Shown: in pieces, positions 36,501 to 45,700 of the stretch
Position numbering within the stretch: position 1 is the first letter of the stretch
How the letters are laid out: the number at the start of each line of letters is the position of its first letter
DNA from: Membranipora membranacea
Taxonomy: Eukaryota; Bryozoa; Gymnolaemata; Cheilostomatida; Membraniporidae
DNA length: 64,000 nucleotides
Assembly (NCBI GenBank): GCA_914767715.1
Contig: OU612068.1
Coordinates: forward strand, 4,216,001-4,280,000
Direction of reading: 5' to 3'
The notes under the pieces: generated by a model
What the model was told of the DNA's origin: nothing
The model's input: only the letters and a program-made list of their open reading frames with translations
The model's database searches: none
Made by a program: the position numbers and the translations under genes

Positions 36501-39049
36501 TTCCAATCAAAGCTAGAGATCTCCCATACCAACATTAACCAGGAAGCCATGGTACAGATGAAGAAGAGGCAGTATACTGCTAAGATGACTCCCTGGGATA
36601 GGAGGACAGAGTCTCATGAGGCGAGACAGAAGAGACACGAAGCACAGATAGAAGAGGAGTTAAAGGAGATGGAGGAGAAGAGAAAGGAGAAAGAGAACGG
36701 TGTAGAACAGTTCCTCATTAGTGGTAAGACACAGAATTGGAAAACAATTAGGGCCCCTAGTCAACAGGGAGGAGAAGTCAATGTATTTAATTTTCTTTAG
36801 TTTTGTTTGCAGTGTGCAAGTCTGTCAGGAGTTGTGGTCACATTTGTAGCGGCCCCATTTTACTGCTGTTTTATATTTTTTACAAGTTTTTTTTATAACA
36901 ATCATGGAGTTTACTCCTTGCTACAATCCCGATTGACAGTTTCCCCAGTTCAATTGATTTCCACTGAGAAACTGAGAAAAGTATCTATGTTGCTGCGAAA
37001 AACATTATCTTACATTTATCCACATTTATCTATCTGTTGTTATTTTTATAGGTGACGAGAAGATAGTAGTAGCCTCATTCTTCTCTCACCACCTGTGTGT
37101 GTTTGACATGGAAAGAAAGGATCACATACAAACACTGGAGAACGATAACTCGCTGCTCCACCTGTATGTGGCAGCACTGACTCATGACGGCAGCTATCTC
37201 GTACATACCAACTACGACGAGGAAGAAAAGGTAAAACAATGTTCTCGATGGAATAATTTTTAAATATTGGCCGTCAAAAAGATTATGACTATTGCCATAG
37301 GAGGGCATTTTGCTGTGAGAGCCCTTGACATTTTAAGTAGATTAAAGAAAGCTGTATGTGGCACTGCTTTTCTTCAGAACCAGGCTTCACTCTCAGAAAA
37401 ATTATACACATAGATTAAATGTCCCACCTACTCAGGGCCAGGAACAAGGTATGTATTCTTGATAAGCTGGACATGAAACTATTTCTATACATTAGGTGTG
37501 TGAAACTGTCACCTCATTTGGATTCAATCCATACAAATCAATCAAACGCTCTATCTTGGGGTCTTTTGCTGCCATGATAAGCACTTGAGATCAATATCAA
37601 GGGTTAGAAAGGTTGATTTTAATAATATTTCGTCATACCTTACCCTAGGTATTGTCTTGATCATAGCAATTATAAACGGTTTATCGCCGAGTTTAGCGCT
37701 AGGTCATGTGTACCTGGAGTCTGTTGCCCACACAGATCTGTGGGGGAGGTATCCAGGTATGGTTTTTGTTGATAAACCAGGTGTTATGCTGATGAATTCA
37801 AGGTAATATTTCAAGAATTTGCTTTCCTGTCAAACAACAAAAAATCGAAAATCCGATCAAAGACGCCCCATGCTTGAAACTTTATAAATCTGTCTAGTTT
37901 CAGTGTAGCCTTGTTTAAAGTCACTAAGAATGGCACAGTAAATCTATCTCTACAAAAATCATTAGTTTGACATAATATATTCTAAGCTAGTGCAAGTGTG
38001 ACAATGACTAATATCATTATTTTCTATAATATCAGACATCCCAGTTGATCTGCTAGCGATGCCAGTGTTGTTCCATTCCAAGGGCCAACAGGTAGTAGTG
38101 GGCGCCTGATCGCATTGTTCTGTGTTTTCTCAAGGCTAACTGCCAACTGTACTTAATTGTTGTCTCTGGTCTGGTTTAATGGCATTCCTACCAGTCTGGT
38201 ATTTGAACTTCCTACATGCCTCGGCATCGTCATACACTCGCAGCGAGGGGCTCAGACTAGCTTTGTACTTTCATAATAGTTCTACTTACAGATTCGAAAG
38301 AGTGGGGATTAAGTATACAGTGACCTTGGTCATTTCCCCACAGCTGTTGCAACAGTGACCGTTGAAGTAGCTGTTTCAAGGCCAGACGATTGACCGAAAT
38401 AATACTTAACTTAAATCCTTGCTATGTGGCTACCTTTACAGTTTGTGCAACGGGAAATGATCATATTTTTCATGTTATATAACTTCCGATGGTGTTACGG
38501 GTTTCAGCTCCCCCCTGCTGTATAACTATAAACATTTTATTTTCCTTTTTTTAGGTGAGCTACGTAACACTATGGGATTGTTTTGAGGGAACTGTGAAGA
38601 AGCGACTGAAAAATGAGAAGGATGTCTGCGCTATCGGAATATCAGATGACGCACAACGTATACTGTTCGGAAAGGGTAACTGTGAGCTCAGAATCTGGGA
38701 ACCTTTTAAACACAAATCCCTGCGTAAGATCACAGGCTATAAAGGTATGAGCTTCCAGTTCGGCATGAACAAAATCTTTATCATGAAAGGCGGCAGGAAG
38801 GGTATTATTTACGCTGGCGATATCTCTATGTGGGACTTAGATAAGGGTACAGTTTTGGCCGTGTATACTCCAGACACAAGGATAAGTGCTATGACTGTGG
38901 CCATGCAAGGCCAGCTGTTGTGCTTCGGACTGAAGGACTCGCTCTCCGTTGTGTCTCTGAGGCTCATTGATAATCGCAGTGATGGTATCCTGGACGAAGG
39001 AGTAAACATCATGGGAGAGTACAGCGACTCAAGTGATGATGAAGACTAA
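509..39049 (+). CDS. NWD1/NWD2-like NACHT and WD40 repeat protein, 31 coding exons
   Basis: Large STAND-type protein of about 2,092 residues (long form). Hand-joined exons keep the reading frame from ATG 509 to TAA 39047-39049, summing to exactly 2,093 codons. Order of parts: acidic and basic low-complexity N-terminus (1-326), DUF4062/TIR-like segment with RLYIS and WELRYLMTE..YP..KEHC (about 377-480), NACHT P-loop (799-807), Walker B LIIVLD (887-892), helical region, then WD40 repeats from about 1323 with tails such as MKMWDLRTG, RVWSLEKE, LKLWNLSG, IYIWNLSTG and SMWDLDKG, ending in an acidic tail. Human NWD1 and NWD2 are shorter (roughly 1,560 and 1,740 residues), so the first 326 residues are extra. 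STAND proteins are nucleotide-dependent switches that oligomerise; the ligand here is unknown. The family call is firm; the choice between NWD1 and NWD2 is not. The first three exons are the least certain. Confidence 0.85.
3947..4056. repeat. 25-bp minisatellite
   Basis: Four and a half units of a 25-base sequence (gtgtggatgtgtagtagtgt plus five bases) start at 3961, 3986, 4011 and 4036. In intron 1 of the NWD-like gene. Confidence 0.8.
5958..6023 (+). CDS. alternative first coding exon of the NWD-like gene
   Basis: The ATG at 5958 lies in a strong start context (cacaATGG). It opens 22 codons (MAAVFPTGFTRRKADEVFDELE, trimmed here to its first 20 plus LE) ending at a GAG|gtaggc donor in phase 0. 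No splice acceptor sits immediately upstream. The exon can join directly to exon 4 at 6685 in place of exons 1-3, giving a protein of about 2,051 residues. It would therefore represent a second promoter within the third intron. Inferred from sequence alone. Confidence 0.45.
8179..8201. repeat. GAT trinucleotide microsatellite
   Basis: Seven consecutive gat/atg units in intron 6 of the NWD-like gene. Confidence 0.7.
11104..11954. mobile_element. TTAA-flanked foldback (MITE-like) element
   Basis: Two arms of about 359 bases (11108-11466 and 11592-11950) are near-perfect inverted copies around a roughly 125-base centre. The outer ends read AGGGCAACCAAGGTTT and its complement, each bordered by TTAA (11104-11107 and 11951-11954). 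A third copy of the end, also followed by TTAA, lies at 11469-11488. So a complete element of about 377 bases (11108-11484) appears joined to an inverted partial copy. TTAA targets are typical of piggyBac-type transposons. No transposase is encoded. It sits in intron 7 of the NWD-like gene. Confidence 0.7.
12995..13032. mobile_element. mini palindromic insertion with 8-bp flanking repeat
   Basis: A 22-base core (13003-13024) with ends CAATGAAC and GTTCATT lies between CATTTCAC and GATTTCAC (7 of 8 identical). The core shares its ends with the longer copy at 58932-58970 and looks like a deleted version of it. Intron 8 of the NWD-like gene. Confidence 0.6.
16424..16550. repeat. imperfect foldback repeat
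   Basis: The left arm (gcggatcagatcaagtttg ... ccccctctactga) and the right arm (tcagcagagggg ... caaacttgatctacatgcgg) pair over about 60 bases with roughly three quarters identity. A related piece (gtggagggaagcaactccg) occurs near 14320. Lies in intron 11 of the NWD-like gene, downstream of the F-box gene. Confidence 0.45.
16768..16773 (-). terminator. candidate polyadenylation signal of the F-box gene
   Basis: TTTATT on the + strand is AATAAA on the - strand, about 250 bases downstream of the F-box stop codon. This supports an independently transcribed gene, but rests on the hexamer alone. Confidence 0.3.
17024..18466 (-). CDS. intronless F-box protein with LRR-like region, nested antisense in the NWD-like gene
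   Basis: A single open frame of 480 residues starts at ATG 18466 and stops at 17024. It begins with a basic stretch (MPKKKRTIRANREKRK). A clear F-box follows at about residues 18-65: LSVTVLHRIFPYLDRATLLR, then CARVSKLWRRAAYSPHLWSD. F-boxes bind SKP1 in SCF ubiquitin ligases. The rest has leucine-spaced segments (LTQLWLSSCDIDTLN, LRDLEIRRI, LEHLEFGYI, LEILRIRRTR, LRVLSID) that look like degenerate leucine-rich repeats, which would bind the substrate. The gene lies wholly in intron 11 of the NWD-like gene, on the other strand. The lack of introns suggests a retrocopy origin, but I cannot name the parent. An FBXL, FBXO33 or FBXO39-type protein would fit. Confidence 0.85.
   Translation of the reverse strand: MPKKKRTIRANREKRKGLTEELSVTVLHRIFPYLDRATLLRCARVSKLWRRAAYSPHLWSDYLFCVKDIGLDKETAWSLSERNISAVCLKINSLSTDYTSADGSSKHKTSVTSSLENSAAIVNAKTLVLFGGSNGSDRWKCIIPIPQISSGFKNLTCLFLFNIDLYEQAFRSVIQAFRFSLTQLWLSSCDIDTLNVILYELQSLRDLEIRRIYSSCPLSIKNRLYSDDIYPNLQRLALAGRGDLIQDLCAMFPFLEHLEFGYIEKSSQLPELAHLTSARLNDGIDTRVPHQLLSSHLIALETCSLTDSTLQICIQQCPKLEILRIRRTREITETSIIKILSTLANLRVLSIDVPYITVKNHMTKNELSGLPDPYQTSITSLLIKSYRHPPEFAVLDISKIRTLKYSNTRSTIEKRVRRTCSTDYDWVEVAMGSEDWKEATGYKYFHPEASYCLESQRRSHSLWRELDKTCRYHGDYVSFC
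19337..19440 (-). pseudogene. short decayed copy of part of the F-box gene
   Basis: About 104 bases match the F-box gene near 17414-17550 in the same orientation: shared runs include ttgataatact, tcagattggcca (tcagacttgcca here), ttatattcgtctc, ttcttattttgagaat and ttgtaatg, with small deletions. It corresponds to the segment encoding ILSTLANLRVLSIDVP and the part just before it. It lies just upstream of exon 12 of the NWD-like gene and has no open frame. Probably a relic of a local duplication. Confidence 0.6.
19938..19995. repeat. duplicated GTCTG..CAGAC palindrome
   Basis: Two tandem copies of a 35-base unit containing gagtctgtggggctcagac, in intron 12 of the NWD-like gene. The same core occurs at 9052-9072 and 15945-15961 (reverse), 38245-38261 and 45323-45344. 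Confidence 0.65.
20952..26270 (+). other. NWD-like gene, coding exons 15-21 (NACHT domain)
   Basis: Exons: 20952-21110, 22518-22647, 23353-23452, 24686-24849, 25141-25340, 25703-25871, 26109-26270. Residues about 769-1130. Exon 15 has the NWD-type lead-in GRQGLLQQIKAYL and the P-loop at 21040-21066, which reads GKSGMGRKS: the expected Lys is Arg and the expected Ser/Thr is Lys. Exon 16 carries PAVVFRSCGITSESQNIR (NACHT sensor-like), exon 17 the Walker B LIIVLDSVERL, and exon 20 FARLERDHGEPLVRRALGYI and GLTMNELEDLMSLDD, a winged-helix-type segment seen in NWD proteins. The domain is complete apart from the altered P-loop. Confidence 0.88.
24094..24132. mobile_element. mini palindromic insertion, CAGGGAGT type
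   Basis: A core at 24102-24125 begins CAGGGAGT and ends AACTCCCT, an inverted repeat of itself. The flanks are GCTTACAA and GCTACAA, the same word with one base lost. Intron 17 of the NWD-like gene. Confidence 0.5.
26435..26475. mobile_element. mini palindromic insertion, CAGGGAG type
   Basis: A core at 26443-26467 begins CAGGGAG and ends AACTCCCT. The flanks TCTGCAAA and GCTGCAAA share seven of eight bases. An extra ACTCCCTGCAA follows at once, as if the end had been copied again. Intron 21 of the NWD-like gene. Confidence 0.6.
28431..29745 (+). other. NWD-like gene, coding exons 22-23 (helical linker)
   Basis: Exons 28431-28886 and 29625-29745, residues about 1131-1322. The first begins APSYHKAMAEYFTG and continues with NKRALNELPYHF and MLKSECLCNYEWLLAKLCG, which fits the family's helical bundle between NACHT and WD40. 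The second has TPADPKNYPACHPLM..PTFYPSTTCLTPPG, leading into the beta-propeller. Phases are compatible on both sides. The long intron 21 upstream (26271-28430) holds no gene that I can see. Confidence 0.85.
31625..31716. mobile_element. GC-rich hairpin element flanked by an 11-bp direct repeat
   Basis: The arms CCTTGTTCACGCGGCC and GGCCGCGTGAACAAGG face each other within 31636-31705, and an inner pair GGTTTC/GAAACC extends the stem. The direct repeat GGTGGGTTTAG lies at 31625-31635 and 31706-31716. The GC content is far above the surroundings. Probably a small non-autonomous element in intron 25 of the NWD-like gene. Confidence 0.6.
32846..33212. repeat. 92-bp minisatellite beside the exon 26 acceptor
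   Basis: Four units, recognisable by gagtattgtgtgaac, start near 32846, 32931, 33023 and 33140. Spacings are 85, 92 and 117 bases; the last is 92 plus a 24-base insertion (palindrome with duplicated GATAATAG). The array ends only 9 bases before the acceptor of exon 26 at 33221, so its last unit probably supplies part of the branch point and pyrimidine tract. The + strand is open across three units (32937-33212). Confidence 0.8.
33060..33091. mobile_element. mini palindromic insertion with perfect 8-bp repeat
   Basis: The 16-base palindrome CAAGGAGTTACTCCTT (33068-33083) is flanked on both sides by GATAATAG, identical over 8 bases. It interrupts the third unit of the 92-bp minisatellite; the other units lack it, so the empty site is visible in the same sequence. 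Confidence 0.75.
33918..34283. repeat. 183-bp tandem duplication before exon 27
   Basis: Copies 33918-34100 and 34101-34283 differ at only a few positions (for example gcaattgtacagg against gaaattgtacaag). The duplication fills most of intron 26 and ends 11 bases before the exon 27 acceptor. The near identity points to a recent event. Confidence 0.85.
35651..35748. repeat. 14-bp minisatellite, seven perfect units
   Basis: Seven identical copies of ctaaacaacgccaa in intron 27 of the NWD-like gene. Perfect identity suggests recent expansion, so it may vary in length between individuals. Confidence 0.9.
36896..36928. mobile_element. mini palindromic insertion, CAAGGAGT type
   Basis: The core ATGGAGTTTACTCCTTG (36904-36920) lies between TAACAATC and CTACAATC, which share six of eight bases. 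Intron 29 of the NWD-like gene. Older looking than the copy at 33068. Confidence 0.45.
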
Positions 39050-41897
39050 TTTTATACCTTAGACAAATTTTTTTATTGATTGCTCAAGCTTCCAGTATCC
39101 AAAATAGCACAGTATCAACAATTTGCAGTAATCTCAAAGATATTACTCTTAACTTTGAAGGTTGGATCTAAAATTACTCTGCCAACTTTAGACCCAAGAG
39201 TATATTGTCAATATAAAAAATATTTGCATGATTTCAACAAGTATAGTAATTTCAGTAATTCCCAAATTGTATGTCTGATCCTCACTTGAAACTTGAGCTA
39301 ATTAAGACTTGTTGGGAAATCCATAACCACATTTCTGGTATTGATAGCACCACAGCTCATAGCCGGCTCTCTTTTATATTTTTACCACTCTGATTAATTT
39401 GGCTTCCTTTCTATTGATATTGATGTGTTTTTCTGTGTGTTTCCTACACACAGCTTTTGGTTGCTCAAGTAGTCTGCCATAGACAATGCTCAGCCTTGGT
39501 TTCAACACCAGACAAACATCATTATTGGGGGTGTGTTATTATTTTTCCAAACATTTATGATAGCACCACAGCATAAGGAGAGATTCTTACACGGGCACCG
39601 CACATTTTTGATCTCATTGTAAAATCTAAATTTACTTCTCACTAGTTTTTATCTAATTTTATACATGTATGTTGTGGTCTCTGCAGTTTGTTTGCTTGTG
39701 TTATTTTATCATTTTTTTTAATCGTCCACCAAATGTGCCAAAAGACACAACAAGCTCATCTTGCATTATGCGTTATGCGTTATGCATCGTCTATGTTTAT
39801 TGTTCTATCATAATAAAATTCATCACATATTTTTATATCATATGATGTCCTGAGATTTGCTAAATGCCACATCTCAATAAAAAAGATGTGATCTGCAAAT
39901 AATTGGAAAATGAACTGTTCTTTTGGCATAGTAAACTGAGAATATGTAGTAACAATATGTTAATGATACCCATAGACTTAAAATTAACAAGGCTATGATG
40001 AATCCTAGTTAGAAAAGGTTTGAGTATTTTTGCCTGTTGAAAACATCAAGACTATTTAACCTAGAACCTTACATTATTGTATAGAATACTGCTCAATATC
40101 AAAGCATACTATCTTTGGGAATAGTACTACCCACATTCTATCAAAAATAATTGTAGACTAGAATTTTGATTTACTCCAAAGACCGTTGTCCTGATGTTTG
40201 AGAAAATACAAATTGGTGTTTTCCGATGATTTGAATACAGCTGTGTTTGTGAGTGACATATCAAAACAAGATGTAGAACATAGAACAGCGACAGGAATGC
40301 CTGGCAATATCCCTACTAGCCTGGCATATCATCGCGGCAGGATAGTGATTGTGACAACTTCATTTTGCTTGGTGGGTCAAAACCCTCAAAAAGATACAAG
40401 CCTAGGCTGTTATACTTCCTAATAGTTTTCTTTAAAAATTGAGAATATTTGACTGACCATGACATTGACCATGACCCAACATAAACCATAAAATGGTACA
40501 ATAGGTACTGGCAGGAAATATGACTCCTTAGAAAAAGATGGCTGTCTCACCCAATAAGAATAAAGCGCAAGCACATGTCTGCACTGGCCTAAGGACTGTA
40601 CATTCTCATATTTTTGTTGCACTGTTTTATTTTAACCACAGAGTTTGAAGGAATTCTGTGGTGAGATCGAACAACATCTCTTTGCTATTGTGTAGCAATG
40701 ACAGGTTGGTATGCTAATGCTATGTTTTTCTGCAACCGTGATTCAGTAGAGAGTGCAGGCCACGCACGTCGGTTAGAATGTGAGTGAGGTCTGACAATGT
40801 AGGTTTTGATACAACATGTTCAGCTCCTGTATGAAGAAATTAAAGTCTATGTGGATCAGCCAATAAAACAACCCAGATACAGGAGGTATCCTACAGGGTA
40901 TCATAGAGTGTTGTCCAAAATTCAGGACATTTTATAGATGTATAATTAGCTATCAACAAGGAAATTTGAGCTTGATCACGTATCAGAAAGTTGATAATTG
41001 TCTGGGGTAACCATCATCTATTTATTACTAAGAACCCTTTAGCATAATGATTATAATGACAGTGAAAATCATAGTTTGGTACCTGTTGAAATTCAATATG
41101 AGTTTCAGATGTAATTTAGACTGATCTTAACTACAACGCACAGTATTATCATTACACTATAATAGTAGTAATCAGGCTGTAATTTCTACCTAATATCTTG
41201 CTGGGGTACAATGTACATTGTTCTCAGTATGACATCACCAGTCAGCCATCAGCTGGTCGCTATGATCAAATGGCTCCGAGCCAGCGACACAATAGACTAT
41301 TATTCATCACTGTAGGCAAGCAATGCCATAATGGATCTAAGCTAATTCTCCAAGCAACAATAAAGCTATACTGTATAAATAGTCTATAATTCATTGCAGT
41401 ATAAATAGGAGAAGCGATGTTAGCGAGTAATCATTATTGATATACATCTACACGAGTGAGCACCCAAAAGCGTAAGCGGTGAACACGATATACGCGACTG
41501 GATATTATAATTGAGGACTTGAATGGGATATTACAACCTTCCTGAAACAGTAGGATATCAAAAGGATACTCCCAGACAAGAAAGCTTAGAAGCGACAATG
41601 TGTGAGGTTGGTATTTAGATAAAGGTTGTTTGCTTAATAAGATCTACTGTGTGAGATTTCTACAATACTGTGTCATGCAAGTTACGTTGATCTTTAACCA
41701 TTACAGCATATCTTGAAAATTGGAATACTGTGGGGGGGGGGTGGGGGGGGGGGGGAATCCTGTCAAAAATATTGTAGAGTAGAGTGATATCATTTCAGGA
41801 CAAATATCCATAGTTGCAGTTTTCAACAAAAACATTCTGCAGATACTGTGATGTGGTCTTTATTATAATCAATTTCTACTTTATTTTGTAGTGCAAC
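39050..41897. other. non-coding region between the NWD-like gene and the peptide gene
   Basis: Contains the 3' untranslated region of the NWD-like gene (polyadenylation hexamers near 39.8 kb) and AT-rich spacer. Short open frames at 40198-40422 and 41198-41389 show no domain and no codon signal. A run of 23 guanines broken by one thymine lies near 41731-41754. Another AATAAA occurs at 41359. I see no further gene. Confidence 0.5.
39812..39881 (+). terminator. candidate polyadenylation signals of the NWD-like gene
   Basis: AATAAA occurs at 39812-39817 and 39876-39881, about 0.76-0.83 kb after the stop codon at 39049. The second lies in a small inverted repeat (acatct...agatgt). Either would give a 3' untranslated region of ordinary length. 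Based on the hexamer only. Confidence 0.4.
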
Positions 41898-42752
41898 ATG
41901 ACGCAAAATACAAAACGAAGCCTCCGGATCACCTTCTCGTCTATATTATCTTTACAAAAGACGATACAAAAACACTTCTCAACTAACCCAAAATTTCACA
42001 GAGTAACACTTCAGAACATTACAGTTATCTTACTATTTGCCACGTCTCTACTCATACCCTGCTCGGAAGCCTTACCAACCCATTCCAGATCTAATATTGC
42101 CAGCGCAGCCACAAGGAATACAAGATCTCTATTAGGTAAGAAGTTATCTTTTACTTTTGATATTATAAAGATTGTTATAAAAACAAAGTATTTTTTTAAA
42201 ATACAAACTGTGTTGGTTTTGCTGCTACTCAAATATTATTTGTCTACGCTGCAATTAAGCAAATGGGGTCACATAATGATGGAAGGAAACATTTTTTTCC
42301 ATATACAATATTTATGCAAATTTTCCAACTAGAGGCTAGAGCTCAAACACAAAATACCAAAGCTTGGAGCGTTTCGCAAGCTTTTAGAGTGTCATTATGA
42401 CACATAACATAACGCTTTTATGGAAAAATACATATTATTATTATTATACATACTATTCGTCACTGTAATGTTATTAACAGTACCTTTTCTCATTATTATA
42501 GCAACTCCAGATCAAGAAATTATAATCTCAGCGCTCAGTCAATCTTCATTTAAGAGAAGCAGCAGCATACTCGGGATAAATATACGAGACACTGCAGCAC
42601 TGAGGCAGCTGTCTGATGACTTTATCAAAAGCGCTGTCCAGAGGCGCAGAAGGCCGAGAAGATGCCCCGAGTATCTAATTTGCCTCTTGGAGAATCCTCA
42701 TAATAGTCGTGTGGCTTGTGAGGGGGTCTGTAGTAATACCCGCAATAACTGA
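41898..42752 (+). CDS. putative secreted cysteine-containing peptide precursor, two exons
   Basis: Exons 41898-42135 and 42502-42752 join in phase 1 (TTAG|gtaag, ttatag|CA) and give 162 residues. A hydrophobic stretch (ITVILLFATSLLIPCSEA, about residues 41-58) looks like a signal sequence, but it follows an unusually long 40-residue basic N-region. The body has basic sites (KR 97-98) and a dense basic run QRRRRPRR (126-133), typical of prohormone-convertase cleavage. After it comes a 29-residue C-terminal peptide with four cysteines at 134, 140, 152 and 156 (C-x5-C-x11-C-x3-C). This arrangement fits a neuropeptide or hormone precursor with two disulphides. I do not recognise the family. An acceptor-like ttgtag just before the ATG suggests an upstream non-coding exon. 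AATAAA at 43405 could be the polyadenylation signal. Confidence 0.55.
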
Positions 42753-45700
42753 AAGTCCTGAGGCTCATACGCAGCAAAAGACGAACTATAACTGGAGAAG
42801 GTGGCGCAGACTAAAGGTGCGCCTGCCTTATAACACCCAAGTGTTGGTTGTCCCGAGTCGGAATCCAGCTGAATTATTGGCACAGTTGACGCCAAAGGTG
42901 TGCTCTGACCTGCCTGCAAACTGAGAGTAACTTGGTGCCAAAGATGGTGGCTCCACCATTACTTCTCAGTCTTCGGACTGAGACAGACATTTTTAAAACT
43001 AAGAATCTCAGGTTATATTCTAATGGCCATGTTTTCATGCTTATATTTTTCCTTCCGCATCCCATAGTCATATTGCCACTGCTGATGATCAGTTTTTCCC
43101 TGTGTATTGATCGACAATTCCAGAAAAATATTTAAATATTTTTCAGTCATAGTGCCAAATTGTACATATCTTTCATTGTTTAATTTATTTTATTTATTAG
43201 TTATAAGTAACAGCAATTTCACAATCAATATCGCTCATAATAATATTACAAACTATTTTTGATAATGCTACTCTGTCTGCAAACTCTTTTCATTCCATTT
43301 TCCTTCGCAACATAATTTTTTTGCTGGTTTCACTGATCATGAACTAGATGGCAATGACAACCATGGTGCTCAGATAACTCTTGTATCGATGTTAGATGAA
43401 TTATAATAAATATAGTGACCTTGAAAACAATAAACTAATTCAATGTTAAGGGGTAGTGTGCTAAGGCTTTGGGTATCAAGTTGTGTAGAAGCACAATATC
43501 AGTATGAGCACTTAATAATGCATCGGCCTCGAGCAGGACAGTGATTGGGGTGAAATGTTGTTATAGCAAAGAAAATGCGTTTTTACATTGGTTTAACTTG
43601 AACAAACAGGCAAAGCCTTTATAGCTGTTCTTCAGGGTCATACCGTAGAACAGGCAACTCCAAATTGGAATATAATCTTTGCGTAGACCTTATTAGGAAA
43701 ACAGAGCGATACCGACTGTTTAGATCATGCATTGTTTAGATCTTCTCAAGCGCTCAAATTTTTATGATAATTGTTCTGCATGCACATGGGTACTAAACAG
43801 TGAGCATTGATCTATTTTTAAACCATAGCAGTTTATTTTTAAATGTTCCAGATTCAGTTTTCTTAGCATTAATCGGTATTTCTACTTTGGCCTGCGAGTT
43901 TTCCTGTAAGTTTAACACGATTAGTGCTATAGTTAGCATCACACACACAGCAGTTAAAGAAGCCCTAAACATTTTTCTATTCAGGGCATATCGTGGAACA
44001 GATAGGCTTGTACGCACCATGGTGTGTGCTCAAGGGTATACAATATATTGCAAAAGACCCCCATTTGACTCAATTTCCTTGTTCAGTGTTAGTAATTTCC
44101 CTAGACTCCATGGTATGGCTGAGATGGTGATCGCCAAACTATGCACACCTTGCTAAACTGTAACTTCACCAGCCATTGAGCAAAAAATTACTTCGCTGAA
44201 TAACAAATTTGTGCAGTCTTGATTGGTGGTTTGCATGTATGAATGTAAGTACAGAACACATCTATTTGGTTTCCTGCACGGTGTGCACATGATCTGGGTG
44301 TAAATCCTCTTGCGTAAACTCACTTCCCTTTCAGCCGATTCTATTTTTAGAATCAATTATTTGTAGTAATATGGTAACAATTCATTGGTTATTTTACTAC
44401 GTGTGACCTGGTTGTTCAAAGTAGACCTGGGGGAAAAGCCTTTTCAGTTGCATGTGCACTCTTCCGACATGGCAGCGCCATCTTGAATTCTTGTTCAGAC
44501 TGAAATCCTACGGGACACATTTTGCACTGAAGTTTATCTGGCTAGCAACGATTGTAATCCATTGCGAGCCAGACATAGGTATCATACCTAACAGCCTATC
44601 ACGCTTCATCACTGAAACGGCTGCAAAATACACGGAGCAGAGTTAATTTGCAGTAGTTTTGTAGATATCTGTGGTTCAAAAATTAAATCATTCAAAAACA
44701 TAGATTTCAATATAGGGCAAATGGTTTCTGGGCGAATCACCACGATGTGGACTACTCATCATGTTGCAGGACACTAGCTGTGAATCAGTTCTAAAATATC
44801 CGGAAGAGCTTTTGTGAGTTCGGTGAGAACCTATCTCCGTGTTAAACAAACATTCAAATCGATGCACAGCCCTGTATAAGGGCACACAAAAGATGAGCAC
44901 TCTGAAATTGTTCCACTTTACCGCCCAAATTCCTTGTACAGTCGGTGAAAAAACTTCATGCTGTGAAACGTGTGCATTTCATAGCTATATAGCGAAAAGG
45001 AATGAATGTTAATTAAGATTACCTGTGCTCATCTGATAATTATGGTGATAAATGATTGAGACTATGGGCTATACATCGGAATGTACCCAGTTGTACATGA
45101 TACAAAACACTCCCACATGCCTTCCATTCATAAATCACTCTGATGACTTTTTAGTGACATGCACTAATAATCCATTGAGCATAACCTAGCTATAAATCAC
45201 TGCAGCTGAGCGTGAGCGCTCATGTGTATGTGACCCCAAGCGGCATATACCCAGAACAATCCCAATCCCACCAGTGACAGCCCAAAATCCGGAGGGGGAG
45301 GGGGGCGTCTGAGAGGGGACAAGAGTCTGGGGGGCTCAGACTAGATTACAACCAGTATTTATCAATTTTGAAAAGTTATTAGCAAAACAGCACATCTTTT
45401 TTGTTTATACATAACTATATGTATTTCTGTATTCTCGTAGTTCTCATATTTCTGTCTTTTCTAAGAGCTTTGTGTAAAGAATTCAACTGATGGTGAATGA
45501 ACCTACGGGACTTATGCTTCCCTGCAACCACAACTTGATGTGTTACATTCAAGGACATACTATATTCAATCATTTTGGTGGCAAAGCTTCAGCAAGTTGT
45601 AATATTTATGCATAGACACATATCTTGCTATCAAGCTGTCAAACCTTCATTACAAAGGTAAAACTTGAAGGTCAACATTTATTTCCCTTTAAATTTCCAA

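Larger units (their letters stand above)
30047..39049 (+). other. NWD-like gene, coding exons 24-31 (WD40 array and C-terminus)
   Basis: Exons: 30047-30222, 31416-31597, 33221-33842, 34295-34499, 36049-36249, 36472-36723, 37052-37230, 38555-39049. Residues about 1323-2092. Around nine WD-type repeat ends are visible, enough for a double beta-propeller. Exon 29 interrupts the array with a Lys/Glu-rich stretch (MTPWDRRTESHEARQKRHEA followed by a charged helix), probably a loop or coiled coil. Exon 30 resumes with DEKIVVASFFSHHLCVFDM. The protein ends with an acidic tail, SDSSDDED. If exon 26 is not spliced at 33843, translation stops at 33887 after 14 further codons. Confidence 0.88.

Noticed and set aside
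42709-42924. 71-codon + strand frame overlapping the end of the peptide gene
   Set aside because: Starts with GTG in another frame and shows no features; taken as chance within the 3' untranslated region.
43793-44020. 75-codon - strand frame resembling a type II membrane protein start
   Set aside because: Good start context and one hydrophobic segment, but no donor or following exon could be matched, and the opposite strand is also open.
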